DNA of 45,938 bases, taken from contig DATKZJ010000063.1 in the NCBI GenBank assembly GCA_035527995.1, forward strand, positions 1 to 45,938, in the 5' to 3' direction. The notes under the pieces were generated by a model. It was not told where the DNA came from. It was given only the letters and a program-made list of their open reading frames with translations, and did no database searches. The position numbers were made by a program, and so were the translations under genes. How positions within the stretch are numbered: the first letter of the stretch is position 1; the number at the start of each line of letters is the position of its first letter. This document shows positions 34,716 through 43,580 of the stretch, in pieces. This stretch comes from JAFGTF01 sp035527995. GTDB taxonomy: Bacteria > Spirochaetota > B62-G9 > DRHN01.

Positions 34716-34821
34716 TCCTGTTCCTCACCTGAGGTTACGGACGGATACGCAGCGCCCCCTGCGTGCCCAGACCGCAGAAATCGTACTGTTCCCCAGAGTG
34801 TATTGTACCTCCAATCTGCGT

Positions 34822-35169
34822 TCAGGTCAAAATGCTTTTTATCTTTCTCAGCAGTACATCAAGGCCGCTCGATTTGTCGAAATAGCCCTCTGCGTCGGGG
34901 ATCAGGCTCTGCTGGGTGTCCAGGGGGTAGACGCTTGCAACCAGCACCCTGCTCCTGTTCCGCATGAAGCGCAGCACCTCGTAAAGTATGTTTCCCTCGC
35001 CGGGCATCCTGATGTCGAGAATGATCAAATCGATGTCGTTATTCAGCAGTATATTGTATGCATCTGAAACGTTCGAAGACGAAAGCACATCGTATCCCTC
35101 GTCAGCGAGCAGCGTCATATAAATATTTCGTATTTTTTCCTCGTCATCTACTATCAGTACCCTTCGCAC
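34822..35169 (-). CDS. Single-domain response-regulator receiver
   Basis: About 115 residues: a receiver domain only. VRRVLIVDDEEKIRNIYMTLL has the acidic pocket, DIDLIILDIRMPGEGN the phospho-acceptor aspartate (about D54) and a final KIKSIL helix. No output domain follows, so it acts by protein contact or as a phosphate relay or sink. GTG at 35169 is chosen because GGAGG lies 7 bases upstream and homologues start there; the longer frame to 35220 adds an unlikely tryptophan-rich tail. The conserved switch lysine is replaced: where KP normally appears, this protein reads YFDKSSG, with the K still present but no proline. It sits 106 bases before the two-component pair, so the three may form one pathway. 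Confidence 0.85.
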   Translation of the reverse strand: MRRVLIVDDEEKIRNIYMTLLADEGYDVLSSSNVSDAYNILLNNDIDLIILDIRMPGEGNILYEVLRFMRNRSRVLVASVYPLDTQQSLIPDAEGYFDKSSGLDVLLRKIKSILT

Positions 35170-35458
35170 CCGTTGTCCTCCTTTGCCCGAAGCTGTGTCT
35201 TCTCTCCACCACCATACCAAGGGAAAATTAGATGACGATTAGAACAAGATTAATCTTTTCTAATAAGGGAACTACGGGAAGGTCCCCGCCCTACCGCATC
35301 GAGAAGCGGGAGGCTGATGAAAAACCTCCAAGGCTCTTTTATAAGGCTCCAGTGTACTTAATACCTACAAAACAGGCTTATTGTTCTTCCTGCACAATGC
35401 TAATGGTAATCCGAATGGATTGAGTGAACGGTTAGCTCAAGTTTTAAGTGTTCTAAAT

Positions 35459-35516
35459 ATGTGTACGGTAAAAAAACGCTAAAATGTCCATTTCTGTATG
35501 AGAAATGGGGGGTTAG
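35459..35516 (+). repeat. Intergenic hairpin-repeat family, full copy
   Basis: ATGTGTACGGTAAAAAAACG, then CTAAAATGT, then a perfect 8-bp stem CCATTTCT (35488-35495), loop GTATG, AGAAATGG (35501-35508), and GGGGTTAG. It ends at the stop codon of the Gfo/Idh gene. The remaining 35221-35458 has no gene. Confidence 0.65.
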
Positions 35517-36694
35517 TATTTTATCGTAATTCTATCACCCGTACGGGAAGACTCAGCAATCGCTTCCATAATAACCTGCACCCTGTAGCCGTCTTCAAAA
35601 CTGGCGCCGAGCGGTTCCACAGGCTTATTGTTCACTACGCAGTCTAAAAAGTGAGCGAGGGCATGGACGTGCCCATACTCCCACCCGGCATTGTGCCCGG
35701 GCGGAAGTATCACCGTGCCGGGTGAATAGGTGATACCCGTAGCAGAAACATTGGTGAACCCCTCTACTCCTTCAGCAGAAAAATCCGGCAGATGTACATG
35801 AAGATGATTGAGGTCCTCGAGGTCGAAAGCAATGCTCCCCTTTGACCCGTTGATCTCCCAGGTGTGACGGTTCTTTCTTCCGCTGCTCACTCCAGAAGAC
35901 TCAAGTGTTCCTAAAGCTCCGCCCTCGAACTCGACGAGTGCAATATTGGCCTCGTCCGCCACGACATCCTCAAGTCCGCCAGATGAGCTTTTCCTCTTTT
36001 TGTTGAAGGTCTTTAACATCCCGCTCACTGTTACGATCTCACCCACAAGAAACCGTGCCATATCGATGATGTGACATCCGATCCCGAGCAGCACACCGGA
36101 GCGTGTTCCGCTCGTATACCACACGTTTTCCACCACCTCCTCAGGGTCGTGTCCCACCTCCTGCAGGTAGCAGGCCCTAAACTGGTAAATCCTACCCAAA
36201 AGACCCCTGTCGATGATCCTCTTCGCCAGACGAACAGCTGGAACAAAACGGTAGTTGTAGCAGCACATATGCTTCACACCTGCCTCCTGTACCGCCTCAA
36301 CCATACTTCTCGCTTCCCCAACAGTCATGGAAAGCGGTTTTTCGCATATAATGTGCTTCCCATTACGAGCAGCAGCTATGGACGGTTCGCAGTGCAGATT
36401 GTCTGGGGTACAGTTGTCCACAATTTCCACTTCGGGATCTTCTACAAGCCGACGCCAGTTGGTATAGTATCCCTTATAACCGAAGCGTACCGCAGTACCC
36501 TCCACCTTTTCTCTGTTTCTCCCGCACATCGCAAACAGCTCCGGGAAGGCTGTAACGGTCTCATAGACAGAGGGGATCTTGAGGTAGGCGTTCGAGTGAA
36601 CCTTCCCCATAAAACCGTACCCCAGAACGCCGATACCTACAGACCTTTCCCAAACGTCATTGTAATCGATATCATGAAAACCTTCCTTTAGCAT
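35513..36694 (-). CDS. Gfo/Idh/MocA-family sugar dehydrogenase
   Basis: 393 residues. N-terminal Rossmann fold with IGVLGYGFMGKVHSNAY (about 22-38), then NCTPDNLHCEPSIAAARNGKHIICEKPLSM, in which EKP is the family hallmark. The C-terminal domain supplies the substrate pocket, with GIGCHIIDMARFLVGE and its histidine. Oxidises a sugar or polyol, such as myo-inositol or an aldose, with NAD(P)H. GGAGAGGAG stands about 7 bases before the ATG, supporting this start and its 20-residue extension. Last gene of the minus-strand sugar locus, after the isomerase and importer genes, so it should act on the imported compound. Confidence 0.9.
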   Translation of the reverse strand: MLKEGFHDIDYNDVWERSVGIGVLGYGFMGKVHSNAYLKIPSVYETVTAFPELFAMCGRNREKVEGTAVRFGYKGYYTNWRRLVEDPEVEIVDNCTPDNLHCEPSIAAARNGKHIICEKPLSMTVGEARSMVEAVQEAGVKHMCCYNYRFVPAVRLAKRIIDRGLLGRIYQFRACYLQEVGHDPEEVVENVWYTSGTRSGVLLGIGCHIIDMARFLVGEIVTVSGMLKTFNKKRKSSSGGLEDVVADEANIALVEFEGGALGTLESSGVSSGRKNRHTWEINGSKGSIAFDLEDLNHLHVHLPDFSAEGVEGFTNVSATGITYSPGTVILPPGHNAGWEYGHVHALAHFLDCVVNNKPVEPLGASFEDGYRVQVIMEAIAESSRTGDRITIKY

Positions 36695-36770
36695 GCCAGG
36701 CTCCTCTCCAAAGAACTGTTTTATCTGCTTTCGAATTTCCGAAAGTCACGAAGAAAAAAGCGATGTGATC

Positions 36771-37619
36771 TTAACCGCGAATGGCCTTGAGGTAATCGAC
36801 ACTCTTCTCGACGGCAGGGTCCTCATCTGCATAGCCAGGATGGAGGTAGTCTATTTCGACCGCGAAAAGGCCGCTGTAACCGGCTTCATTCAGCACTTCA
36901 GCAATACCTGGAATATCAACGACGCCATCCCCAACAGCCACGCTTGCGTAATGGTACCACTCGTCAGGGCTTACTCCATCAACAACGTCGACATCCTTGA
37001 CGTGTGTTGCGTAGATATGCCGGGCCATTTTCCTTGCAGCCTCCACAGGATCGTCGCCGATACGGAACGCATTTCCCGTATCGTATGTGACACCGAGATA
37101 CTCCGAGCCGACATTGTTTAGAATCTCCAGTATCTCATCTGCAGTAAAATCGAAATGGTTTTCCATTGCCAGCCTCACCCCCCGCTCCTCCGCCATAGCA
37201 GCCGGCTTCTTTAACAATTTCGAGAGACTGGCTATCTGGGGACCTCTGGGCTCGTTCCTGAAAGCAAGGCTTGACCCCACAATACGCATCACTTTCGCAC
37301 CGAGCAGCTCACATGTTCTGAACTGTTTTTTGAGATCATCAAACGCCTTGGGATTCTTACCACCCTCGTATCCGTCGGGATGTCCCCAGGCCGCGATGAC
37401 CTCCAGACCCCCTTCATCAGTGATCTCTTTCAGCTTCTTGAGGTACTTTTCATTCGTACTTTCGAAAAAACAGGTTTCAAGGGAAACACCGTCCACTCCC
37501 AGCTTAATTGCACGCCTGAGAAACTCTTCATAGCTCATCCTCCGTCCTGGATCCCTCTGCGTATCGTATACCTCGCCGAAATAGCGGTGATATGAATAGC
37601 TGTCGATTCCGATCTTCAT
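36771..37619 (-). CDS. Xylose-isomerase-like TIM-barrel sugar isomerase/epimerase
   Basis: 282 residues. AP-endonuclease-2 TIM barrel of the IolE/IolI/xylose-isomerase-like group: MKIGIDSYSYHRYFG at the start, LAMENHFDFTADEILE (metal-binding E of strand 5, about 145), GVTYDTGNAFRIGDDP (D/H metal ligands, about 176-191), HVKDVDVVDG, and AVEIDYLHPGY near the end. Interconverts or dehydrates a sugar, with a divalent metal. Start at 37619 has GAGGAGG about 8 bases upstream; an in-frame start 27 bases earlier has none. It lies 76 bases before the Gfo/Idh gene and 117 after the permease, in one transcription unit. A link to inositol or a related polyol is possible. Confidence 0.87.
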   Translation of the reverse strand: MKIGIDSYSYHRYFGEVYDTQRDPGRRMSYEEFLRRAIKLGVDGVSLETCFFESTNEKYLKKLKEITDEGGLEVIAAWGHPDGYEGGKNPKAFDDLKKQFRTCELLGAKVMRIVGSSLAFRNEPRGPQIASLSKLLKKPAAMAEERGVRLAMENHFDFTADEILEILNNVGSEYLGVTYDTGNAFRIGDDPVEAARKMARHIYATHVKDVDVVDGVSPDEWYHYASVAVGDGVVDIPGIAEVLNEAGYSGLFAVEIDYLHPGYADEDPAVEKSVDYLKAIRG

Positions 37620-37736
37620 CGGTATACCTCCTCGCCCTTTACCCACAGGATTAATCGTCCCCTATGATTCTTTGTTCAGCACGAACATATATCCTGCTGT
37701 CAGCGGCAGGGAGCCTTTTACAGACCTCGCAGCTCT

Positions 37737-38708
37737 CTACCGGGCACGGTGCTCGTGTATAATGACTGCTACTATTATTACACCTCCAGTCACAACGTAC
37801 TGCCAGCTTGCCTCTACATGAAGCAGATTCAAACCGTTTGCTATGATGCCTAAAAGAAGCACCCCCATGAGTGTTCCCCACACACTGCCCCTTCCGCCTA
37901 CGAGCGGCGTTCCGCCGATAACGACAGCACCGATCGACTGAAGTTCAAATCCTGTCCCCATCGTAGGGATCGCCGAGCTTATTCTCGACGAAAGAACAAG
38001 AGATGCAAGTCCGGTAAGAAAGCCGCATATGATATAGAAAATTATTTTATACAACTTCACTTTAATCCCTGCAAGATAGGTGGTGTATTCGTTACCGCCG
38101 ATGGCATAGGCCTTTCTTCCGAGCCGCGTGTACTTCAGGATAAAAAAGCAGACGAGCATGACTGAAAAGAAGAGTATGACGATAAAGGGGATCTTCCCTA
38201 CCATCGCCCCTCCTATGTATTCGAACTTCTTTCCAAGGTCGGTGATTGGGTATCCCTCTGTTATGATTATAGCTACGCCCTGTAAAAGGGTCATAGTACC
38301 AAGAGTGAGGATGAACGGATGAGCGCGGGTCTGTGAGGCGAGCATTCCATTTATGAAACCGATAAAGCTCCCGAGGAGAAGTCCGAGGACGATCGGATAT
38401 CCCACAGGAACCCCCGCTTTGAGGAGTTTCCCGACAACACACGCTACAACGGAAATGGATGATCCCACTGAAAGATCAATGCCTCCCGAGATCATCAGAA
38501 TAGTCATTCCCATGGAGAGTATACCGAGTGTTGACACCTGCTGAAGTATGTTCCTGATGTTCCGGCCGGATAAGAACACCGGTGATGAGACACCCAGGAT
38601 GATAACGAGCAGTATGAGCACAAGAATGATTCCCCACTGCTGGAGCTTGAAGATCTGCCTGAACCTTCCAGCCCGGTTACCGCGTCCCGATGGATCTACC
38701 GATTTCAA
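37737..38708 (-). CDS. ABC sugar importer, RbsC-type permease
   Basis: 323 residues, about ten transmembrane helices, in the typical RbsC/XylH order: MTILMISGGIDLSVGSSISV (about 72-91, the family signature), LVGGRGSVWGTLMGV near the end (about 265-280). Forms the channel for a monosaccharide bound by the protein at 40396. Its start overlaps the end of the ATPase gene by 32 bases, which couples their translation. The tail HEHRAR closes the reading frame. Same transcription unit as the isomerase and dehydrogenase. Confidence 0.92.
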   Translation of the reverse strand: MKSVDPSGRGNRAGRFRQIFKLQQWGIILVLILLVIILGVSSPVFLSGRNIRNILQQVSTLGILSMGMTILMISGGIDLSVGSSISVVACVVGKLLKAGVPVGYPIVLGLLLGSFIGFINGMLASQTRAHPFILTLGTMTLLQGVAIIITEGYPITDLGKKFEYIGGAMVGKIPFIVILFFSVMLVCFFILKYTRLGRKAYAIGGNEYTTYLAGIKVKLYKIIFYIICGFLTGLASLVLSSRISSAIPTMGTGFELQSIGAVVIGGTPLVGGRGSVWGTLMGVLLLGIIANGLNLLHVEASWQYVVTGGVIIVAVIIHEHRAR

Positions 38709-40179
38709 AAGAAAGCACCTCCTCTCTTGTCGTTTCCAGTGTATTGAGCACTACGGCTGTCTTACCCTCTCTCATGACAACGATCCTGTGGCTCATGTTC
38801 AATAGCTCGTCAAGGTCCGATGAAACCATCAGGATCGCTTTTCCTTCATCAGACAGATTTTTCATGATGCGGTGTATCTCCTCCCTTGCGCCGACATCCA
38901 CCCCCTGTGTGGGCTCGTCCATTATAAATACCTCGATACCTCTGCATAGCCACTTCGCAACCATCACCTTCTGCCGGTTTCCACCGCTTAAGAACCGTAC
39001 TTCCTGACGTACCGACTTGGCTTGTATATCAAGGGTTTTCATGAACGCCTTGGAGAGTTCATTTTCATAGGATATATTGAGAAAAGGGCCACGGCTTATC
39101 TTCTTCAGGCTTGCAAGGGTTGTGTTGCCGGCCACGGTCATCGATGCGATCAGCCCTATGCTGTCTCTATCCTCTGGAACGAAACAGATCCCTTTCGAAA
39201 TAATGTTCTCCAGAGGCAGGCCCTGTATCTTTTCCCCATTCAGCAGCAGTCTGCCTTCATCGATCTCATCTATGCCCGCCATGGCCCGTACTACCTCGGT
39301 CCTTCCTGAACCTACCATCCCAGCGATTCCCACGATCTCACCTTCATGAAGCGCAATACTAATATCTTCAAAAGCGCCGGCACGCGAGATATTCTTCGCT
39401 TCATAGATCACCCTTTCTTTTGTTTCTCTCGCAATATGGGTAATAGACAGTTCCTCTCCAACCATGGCCTTGACGAGCATATCCTTGTCGATTTTCGAGA
39501 CCTCCTGCCCCATGACCTTCACACCGTCGCGCAGTACTGTCACTCTGTCGGCGATGGCAAAAATCTCATCCAGCCTGTGGGAGATGTATATAACCGAGAC
39601 CCCCTCCTGTTTCAAATGCTCGATTATTCTGAAGAGGTTGTCAATCTCCGCTCTCGTCAGGCTGGCAGTCGGTTCATCCATGATCACGATCTGTACTTTC
39701 CTGTAGAGAGCTTTCGCTATCTCAACGGCCTGCTGTGCTGCACTGCCCAGGGATGAGACGATACTCTGAGGGTTCAGTTCGAGATGAAGGTTGTGAAGAA
39801 TATCGGCGGCCTGCCTGTAAAGATTCTTCCACCTGATGACTCCCCACCTGTTTCCAGGCTCATTGCCGATCAGTATGTTTTCTCCCACACTGAGATGAGG
39901 AACCAGATTTCTTTCCTGATAAATTGTGAAAATACCCAGATCATGTGCCTTCCGGGGAGTCATATGTCCGTAGACGTTATTTTTATATACTATATCTCCG
40001 CCGTCCCTCTCATAAGCACCTGAAAGAATCTTAATGAGGGTTGATTTTCCCGCTCCATTCTCACCGACGATTGCGTGAACCTCTCCCTGCCTGAGATCGA
40101 AGTCGATATCAATAATCACACGCACGCCCGAAAAGCTCTTCGAAACTTTCCGTATTTCGAGAATTGTATCCCTCTTCAT
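38677..40179 (-). CDS. ABC sugar importer, RbsA-type double ATPase
   Basis: 500 residues with two nucleotide-binding domains. Domain 1: Walker A GENGAGKSTLIK (about 40), Walker B IVIMDEPTASL. Domain 2: GMVGSGRTEVVR (about 285), signature LSGGNRQKV and VFIMDEPTQGVDVG. The changed second Walker A (GSGRTE) is normal for sugar ATPases of this group. It drives uptake of a monosaccharide through the RbsC-type permease. Start ATG 40179 fits homologues; upstream open frame to 40263 is out of family. Overlaps the permease gene by 32 bases. Confidence 0.95.
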   Translation of the reverse strand: MKRDTILEIRKVSKSFSGVRVIIDIDFDLRQGEVHAIVGENGAGKSTLIKILSGAYERDGGDIVYKNNVYGHMTPRKAHDLGIFTIYQERNLVPHLSVGENILIGNEPGNRWGVIRWKNLYRQAADILHNLHLELNPQSIVSSLGSAAQQAVEIAKALYRKVQIVIMDEPTASLTRAEIDNLFRIIEHLKQEGVSVIYISHRLDEIFAIADRVTVLRDGVKVMGQEVSKIDKDMLVKAMVGEELSITHIARETKERVIYEAKNISRAGAFEDISIALHEGEIVGIAGMVGSGRTEVVRAMAGIDEIDEGRLLLNGEKIQGLPLENIISKGICFVPEDRDSIGLIASMTVAGNTTLASLKKISRGPFLNISYENELSKAFMKTLDIQAKSVRQEVRFLSGGNRQKVMVAKWLCRGIEVFIMDEPTQGVDVGAREEIHRIMKNLSDEGKAILMVSSDLDELLNMSHRIVVMREGKTAVVLNTLETTREEVLSFEIGRSIGTR

Positions 40180-40395
40180 CTTCCAATCCAGCCTCACTTC
40201 AATAACGACAGAACCAGCGGACCGCTGACTCGAAAAGGAGCAGGCAGGAGGATACAAGCACACCTGCCCTCCTCCCCCTGCCTGCCGTATTGACTAATAA
40301 CCGTATTCTACTTTCACTATAAACGTTTTCTTTTCAGGGCGCAACCACGATGTTTATACAGAAGGCTCACTTTCTTCCGGCAGAAGCCTTAAATA

Positions 40396-41421
40396 TCAAT
40401 AGCCGGCGCCCATTGCAAAATCATGTCTGAGATCATCCGCATCCAGCTTGATCGTCGCTTCGATCGATGCTGCGGTCGGCTCCCACGGTACAGCTTCGTC
40501 GATATTGTCCTTCGTGATAACCTTCATCGGCGTGATGGTCAGCTTCGGAACACTTTTACCTCTGATATGCTCGATCAGAAAACGTGTGGCAAGCGCTGCT
40601 TCCTGCGAGGGAGACCATCCTACTGTGGCCTGGATTCCCCCGGCGGCTATGGAGTCAAGCCCGTATGGCGCTCCATTCTGAGACACTATTGCCACCTTAT
40701 CAGCCATGCCAGCCTCTTCGAGTGCCTTTATGGCGCCGAGGGACATATCCTCATTCTGGACGAACACTGCTGCCAGATCGGGATAGCCGGTGATCAGGGT
40801 CTGCATCTGGTTGAACGCCTTCTGCCTGTTCCAGTCTCCAGGAACGGAAGCGACAACCTCGATATTTGCGTTCTTCTCAGCCTCTCTTATAAAGGCATCC
40901 CTGTAGCACTCGGCATCCCCTCTTCCGGGAAGACCCATGATTATCGCGACCTCCCCTCCCTGCATGTTCTTGGCAACCCAATTCCCCATGATGCTGCCGG
41001 AAAGGTTACAGTCGGCCTGGACCGAACCAACCATCTTGTCCATCAGATCTTCATTGTAGCCGAAGATCATCTGGATAGGGATATCGGCCTCATACGCCTT
41101 GTTGATACCCGCCGCAAGCGAAGAAACACTCACAGACATGAGAACGATGCCGTCCACCTGCTGTGTTATGGCATCCTCGACACTGGCGATCTCCTTCTCG
41201 GGCTTCATGTCCGAAACATACCCGAGAATATCAACGTCCATCGCCTCAGCCATCATCTTCGCTCCATCAAACCCGAACTTGTAGTAAGGCTCATTGGTCG
41301 GCCGTATATAGGCGATGCGTAACTTTTCCTCCTCCTTAGGTTCAGATCCTAAGAGCGATATCGCAATGCACGAAAACAGGAGCACAAAGATAAAAACCGT
41401 TACTACTCTTTTTCCGGTCAT
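40396..41421 (-). CDS. ABC sugar importer, RbsB-type binding protein
   Basis: 341 residues. Signal peptide (about 1-25, TVFIFVLLFSCIAISLLGS; a cysteine is present in the core, not at a lipobox). The mature part is a periplasmic-binding-protein type I fold: LRIAYIRPTNEPYYKFGFDG, VDGIVLMSVSVSSLAAGINK, QADCNLSGSIMGNWVAKNM and AVFVQNEDMSLGAIKALEEAG, as in ribose and inositol binders. Feeds the RbsA/RbsC pair downstream. GGAGG stands 8 bases before the ATG. First gene of its unit, and divergent from the AraC-type regulator, which is likely to control it. Confidence 0.93.
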   Translation of the reverse strand: MTGKRVVTVFIFVLLFSCIAISLLGSEPKEEEKLRIAYIRPTNEPYYKFGFDGAKMMAEAMDVDILGYVSDMKPEKEIASVEDAITQQVDGIVLMSVSVSSLAAGINKAYEADIPIQMIFGYNEDLMDKMVGSVQADCNLSGSIMGNWVAKNMQGGEVAIIMGLPGRGDAECYRDAFIREAEKNANIEVVASVPGDWNRQKAFNQMQTLITGYPDLAAVFVQNEDMSLGAIKALEEAGMADKVAIVSQNGAPYGLDSIAAGGIQATVGWSPSQEAALATRFLIEHIRGKSVPKLTITPMKVITKDNIDEAVPWEPTAASIEATIKLDADDLRHDFAMGAGY

Positions 41422-41547
41422 ATGAAAACCTCCTTTTTTACTCTCGATTTTTTTATGGGAAAACACTGTGCTTAACCCACCTCCTTTCAATGATATCTTT
41501 TTTCAGTCTCATTGATTTCTCCCTTTTTGATTCTTGCAATTTAACGC

Positions 41548-41564
41548 ACAGTATTATACACTGT
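41548..41564. promoter_or_regulatory. Inverted repeat over a TATAAT in the divergent promoter region
   Basis: ACAGT (41548-41552), ATTATAC, ACTGT (41560-41564). On the minus strand it covers a perfect TATAAT (41558-41553) about 130 bases before the binding-protein gene. A regulator bound there would block or tune the sugar operon. The -35 partner is poor (AGTAAA), which fits an activator-dependent promoter. Confidence 0.5.
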
Positions 41565-41623
41565 TTTACAATGTATTTACTTCCAAGATATTTCAGTGAA
41601 AGATTTTAAACATTTGGTGCCAT

Positions 41624-42637
41624 ATGGCCAATCCTCCTCCAATATATATTGAGGCGGGAAAAACCTATCATGTTGACACATGCAAACCTCTCATAAAAGC
41701 GTGTAAAGCAGGAAACGTCAAGCTGTACGCACTCGCCCGGGGGAGCTATCCCGGAAGAAGACTGGGCAAAACATCTCTGCCCGGAGTAAGCACCATAGGG
41801 TACTGGGATGCCGTTGGGAAACAGGACTGGGGGCTGGAATACCACCGTAACGAGGGGATTGAACTTACCTTTCTTGAAACCGGCAGAATACCGATCCTCG
41901 TTGAAAACCAGACATATTTACTGGAGCCTGGAGATTTGACTATTACTCGTCCCTGGCAGCCTCATAAGGTTGGCACACCCCACATCAGTGCCAGCCGCTT
42001 GCACTGGATAATTATCGATGTCGGTGTACGCAGGCCGAACCAGGAATGGAAATGGCCGAAGTGGCTTGTTCTGATCCAATCGGATATAAAAGTTTTGACA
42101 ACTATGTTGAGACATAATGAACAACCTGTATGGCGGGATGTTAATAACGAAATCAGGCACTGTTTTAAACAGATAGCAAAAGCTGTTGCCGAAAATCATA
42201 ACCGCAACAACATATCACGCATTACAGTTTTTTTAAACGAGCTTTTACTGCTGTTACTGGAAATGTTGAGGCAGCGGGGTATCAGCCTCAATCCATCACT
42301 GTCCAGCTCCCGCAGAAGTGTGGAGCTCTTTATGAATGAGCTATGCGGGAGCCTTGATAACCTCTCACACCCGTGGTCTATTGTAAACATGGCTGAACAT
42401 TGCGGCCTCGGAGTGACCTCCTTCATACAATACTGTAAACAATTAACCAACATGACTCCAACGCAGTTCCTTAACCAATCCAGGGTAGACGCTTCTGTAA
42501 AGCTGCTTATCGAGAAGCCTGAAATGAGTATCACAGATATAGCATTGACCTGCGGTTTTTCCTCGAGTCAATATTTTGCAACAGTCTTCAGGCGTTACAG
42601 GGGATGCTGTCCAAAACGCTTAAGGCTGAAGAATTAG
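41624..42637 (+). CDS. AraC-family transcription regulator
   Basis: 337 residues. An N-terminal cupin sensor (about 60-140, with ELTFLETGRIPILVENQTYLLEPGDLTITRPWQPH) and a C-terminal double helix-turn-helix (about 235-337), of which VNMAEHCGLGVTSFIQYCKQL and ITDIALTCGFSSSQYFATVFRRYRGCCPKR are both visible and intact. Likely binds a sugar and switches on the divergent importer operon. An extra N-terminal segment (1-60) is longer than in many homologues. The start at 41624 has only a poor ribosome-binding site. Followed by about 230 bases with no gene and a TGTGAGAAAGGGGGG tract near 42836 that resembles the hairpin repeats. Confidence 0.92.
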   Translation: MANPPPIYIEAGKTYHVDTCKPLIKACKAGNVKLYALARGSYPGRRLGKTSLPGVSTIGYWDAVGKQDWGLEYHRNEGIELTFLETGRIPILVENQTYLLEPGDLTITRPWQPHKVGTPHISASRLHWIIIDVGVRRPNQEWKWPKWLVLIQSDIKVLTTMLRHNEQPVWRDVNNEIRHCFKQIAKAVAENHNRNNISRITVFLNELLLLLLEMLRQRGISLNPSLSSSRRSVELFMNELCGSLDNLSHPWSIVNMAEHCGLGVTSFIQYCKQLTNMTPTQFLNQSRVDASVKLLIEKPEMSITDIALTCGFSSSQYFATVFRRYRGCCPKRLRLKN

Positions 42638-42864
42638 GACAATCCATCCGAAGAAAGCTCATGCCAATATTCGAATTAGGATCATCAGTATCCTTTACAG
42701 AAACCGGACCGAAATGTCTTCGCTCAAACCTTATAAAAATTGTATCTCTGTTTTGCAGCTTTCTGAAAAAATCATTCAACAACAGGGCTAAAATCATGTC
42801 TCGGCAGTATTTTATCTGTGTTTAGTGTGAATTGTGAGAAAGGGGGGCAGCCTATCTAATAAAA

Positions 42865-42895
42865 AACTCCCTAACTCTATGCGAGCCAGGGAGTT
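42865..42895 (-). terminator. Terminator of the disrupted tRNA-Met gene
   Basis: AACTCCCT (42865-42872) and AGGGAGTT (42888-42895) with a 15-base loop, followed on the minus strand by TTTTTATT. It is 10 bases from the tRNA 3' end, so it is that gene's terminator; it also has T residues on the plus side and may serve the AraC gene. Confidence 0.75.
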
Positions 42896-42905
42896 ATTCT
42901 TTTTA

Positions 42906-42952
42906 GCGGGGGCAGGACTTGAACCTGCGACCTTTGGGTTATGAGCCTAAAT
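42906..42952 (-). tRNA. tRNA-Met (CAT) 3' half only, integration-site remnant
   Basis: Minus strand reads GGCTCATAACCC (anticodon loop, CAT) then AAAGGTCGCAGGTTCAAGTC and CTGCCCCCGC: anticodon arm, variable loop, T-arm and acceptor 3' strand of a methionine tRNA, close to the initiator type. The D-arm and 5' acceptor strand are absent; AT-rich DNA replaces them. The native terminator remains on the 3' side. This is the expected relic when an element integrates into the 3' part of a tRNA gene. It cannot fold into a working tRNA. Confidence 0.8.
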
Positions 42953-43080
42953 CTATATATTTCATGAGTTATGTAGTATTATGCTATATTATATTAGGTT
43001 ATTATATACCAATGAATTAAGGCAAGGCTGCTATTCCACCCAGTATACCCCAGCATTATGTATTACAACTTGGGATTCGA

Positions 43081-43102
43081 AGTTTTGTCCCAGTTTTGTC
43101 CC
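43081..43102. repeat. Tandem 11-bp repeat beside the tRNA relic
   Basis: AGTTTTGTCCC occurs twice back to back (43081-43091, 43092-43102), between the tRNA fragment and the recombinase relic. It may be arm-type recombinase binding sites of the element. The flanking 42953-43186 is AT-rich and has no gene. Confidence 0.55.
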
Positions 43103-43186
43103 AAATAAAGATTTTTTAAGATGTCCGGTGCCTGTTTTTCAGGCAACAGTGTGGAATACTACTTCCTTTCCTGTGTTTTTGTTATT

Positions 43187-43438
43187 TTATAAAGATACAA
43201 CTGAATACTTATTGATTTTATCAAACTCCAAGGTCACTTGCCTTGTTGTCATCCCAGCCAGGTTATTCAGAAACAATCGAACTTCAGTAACACCCATTCC
43301 CTGAGGGTGCCGCATGTGATGAAAGCATATAAACCGGAAAATCCACTAAACTTAGGGATTTTCTGTTTTCAGAGAATAGTGTTTGATCCGTATTGTTTCA
43401 CTCAGTTGGTCTAGTAATTTGGGTTTCTGTTTATTCAT
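43187..43438 (-). pseudogene. Integron-integrase-like tyrosine recombinase, N-terminal relic
   Basis: One frame from ATG 43438 (AAGGAGAG, 6 bases upstream) reads MNKQKPKLLDQLSETIRIKH, YSLKTENP, stop, V, stop, WIFRFICFHHMRHPQGMG and VTEVRLFLNNLAG. This is the SAM-like core-binding domain of integron-type integrases, whose usual text is PKLLDQVREAIRxxHYS...WIxRFIxFHxxRHPxxMGxxEVxxFLxxLA. Two nonsense codons (TAA, TAG) lie in the frame, and the catalytic domain with the RHRY residues is missing after about residue 65, replaced by unrelated sequence to 43187. The gene is thus dead. Its place, 230 bases from the tRNA relic and pointing towards it, is that of an integrase next to its attachment site. 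No attC sites were found nearby. Confidence 0.75.
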
Positions 43439-43580
43439 GCATCTCTCCTTGAAGATTATACATAGGTGAATAAACAGTAAAAGCGCAGTGTTTGTTCCAA
43501 TCAACTTGCATAGATGGAATAAATGTCTTAAAATGTGGATGAAAATGGAGTAAATTTAGTTAATAAACCGTTTTATTGAC

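Noticed and set aside
40423..41322. 299-codon plus-strand frame opposite the RbsB-like gene
   Set aside because: Antisense to a binding protein with signal peptide and intact family motifs.
42604..42825. 73-codon ORF at the end of the AraC gene
   Set aside because: It overlaps the AraC HTH codons in another frame, has no ribosome-binding site and no recognisable content.
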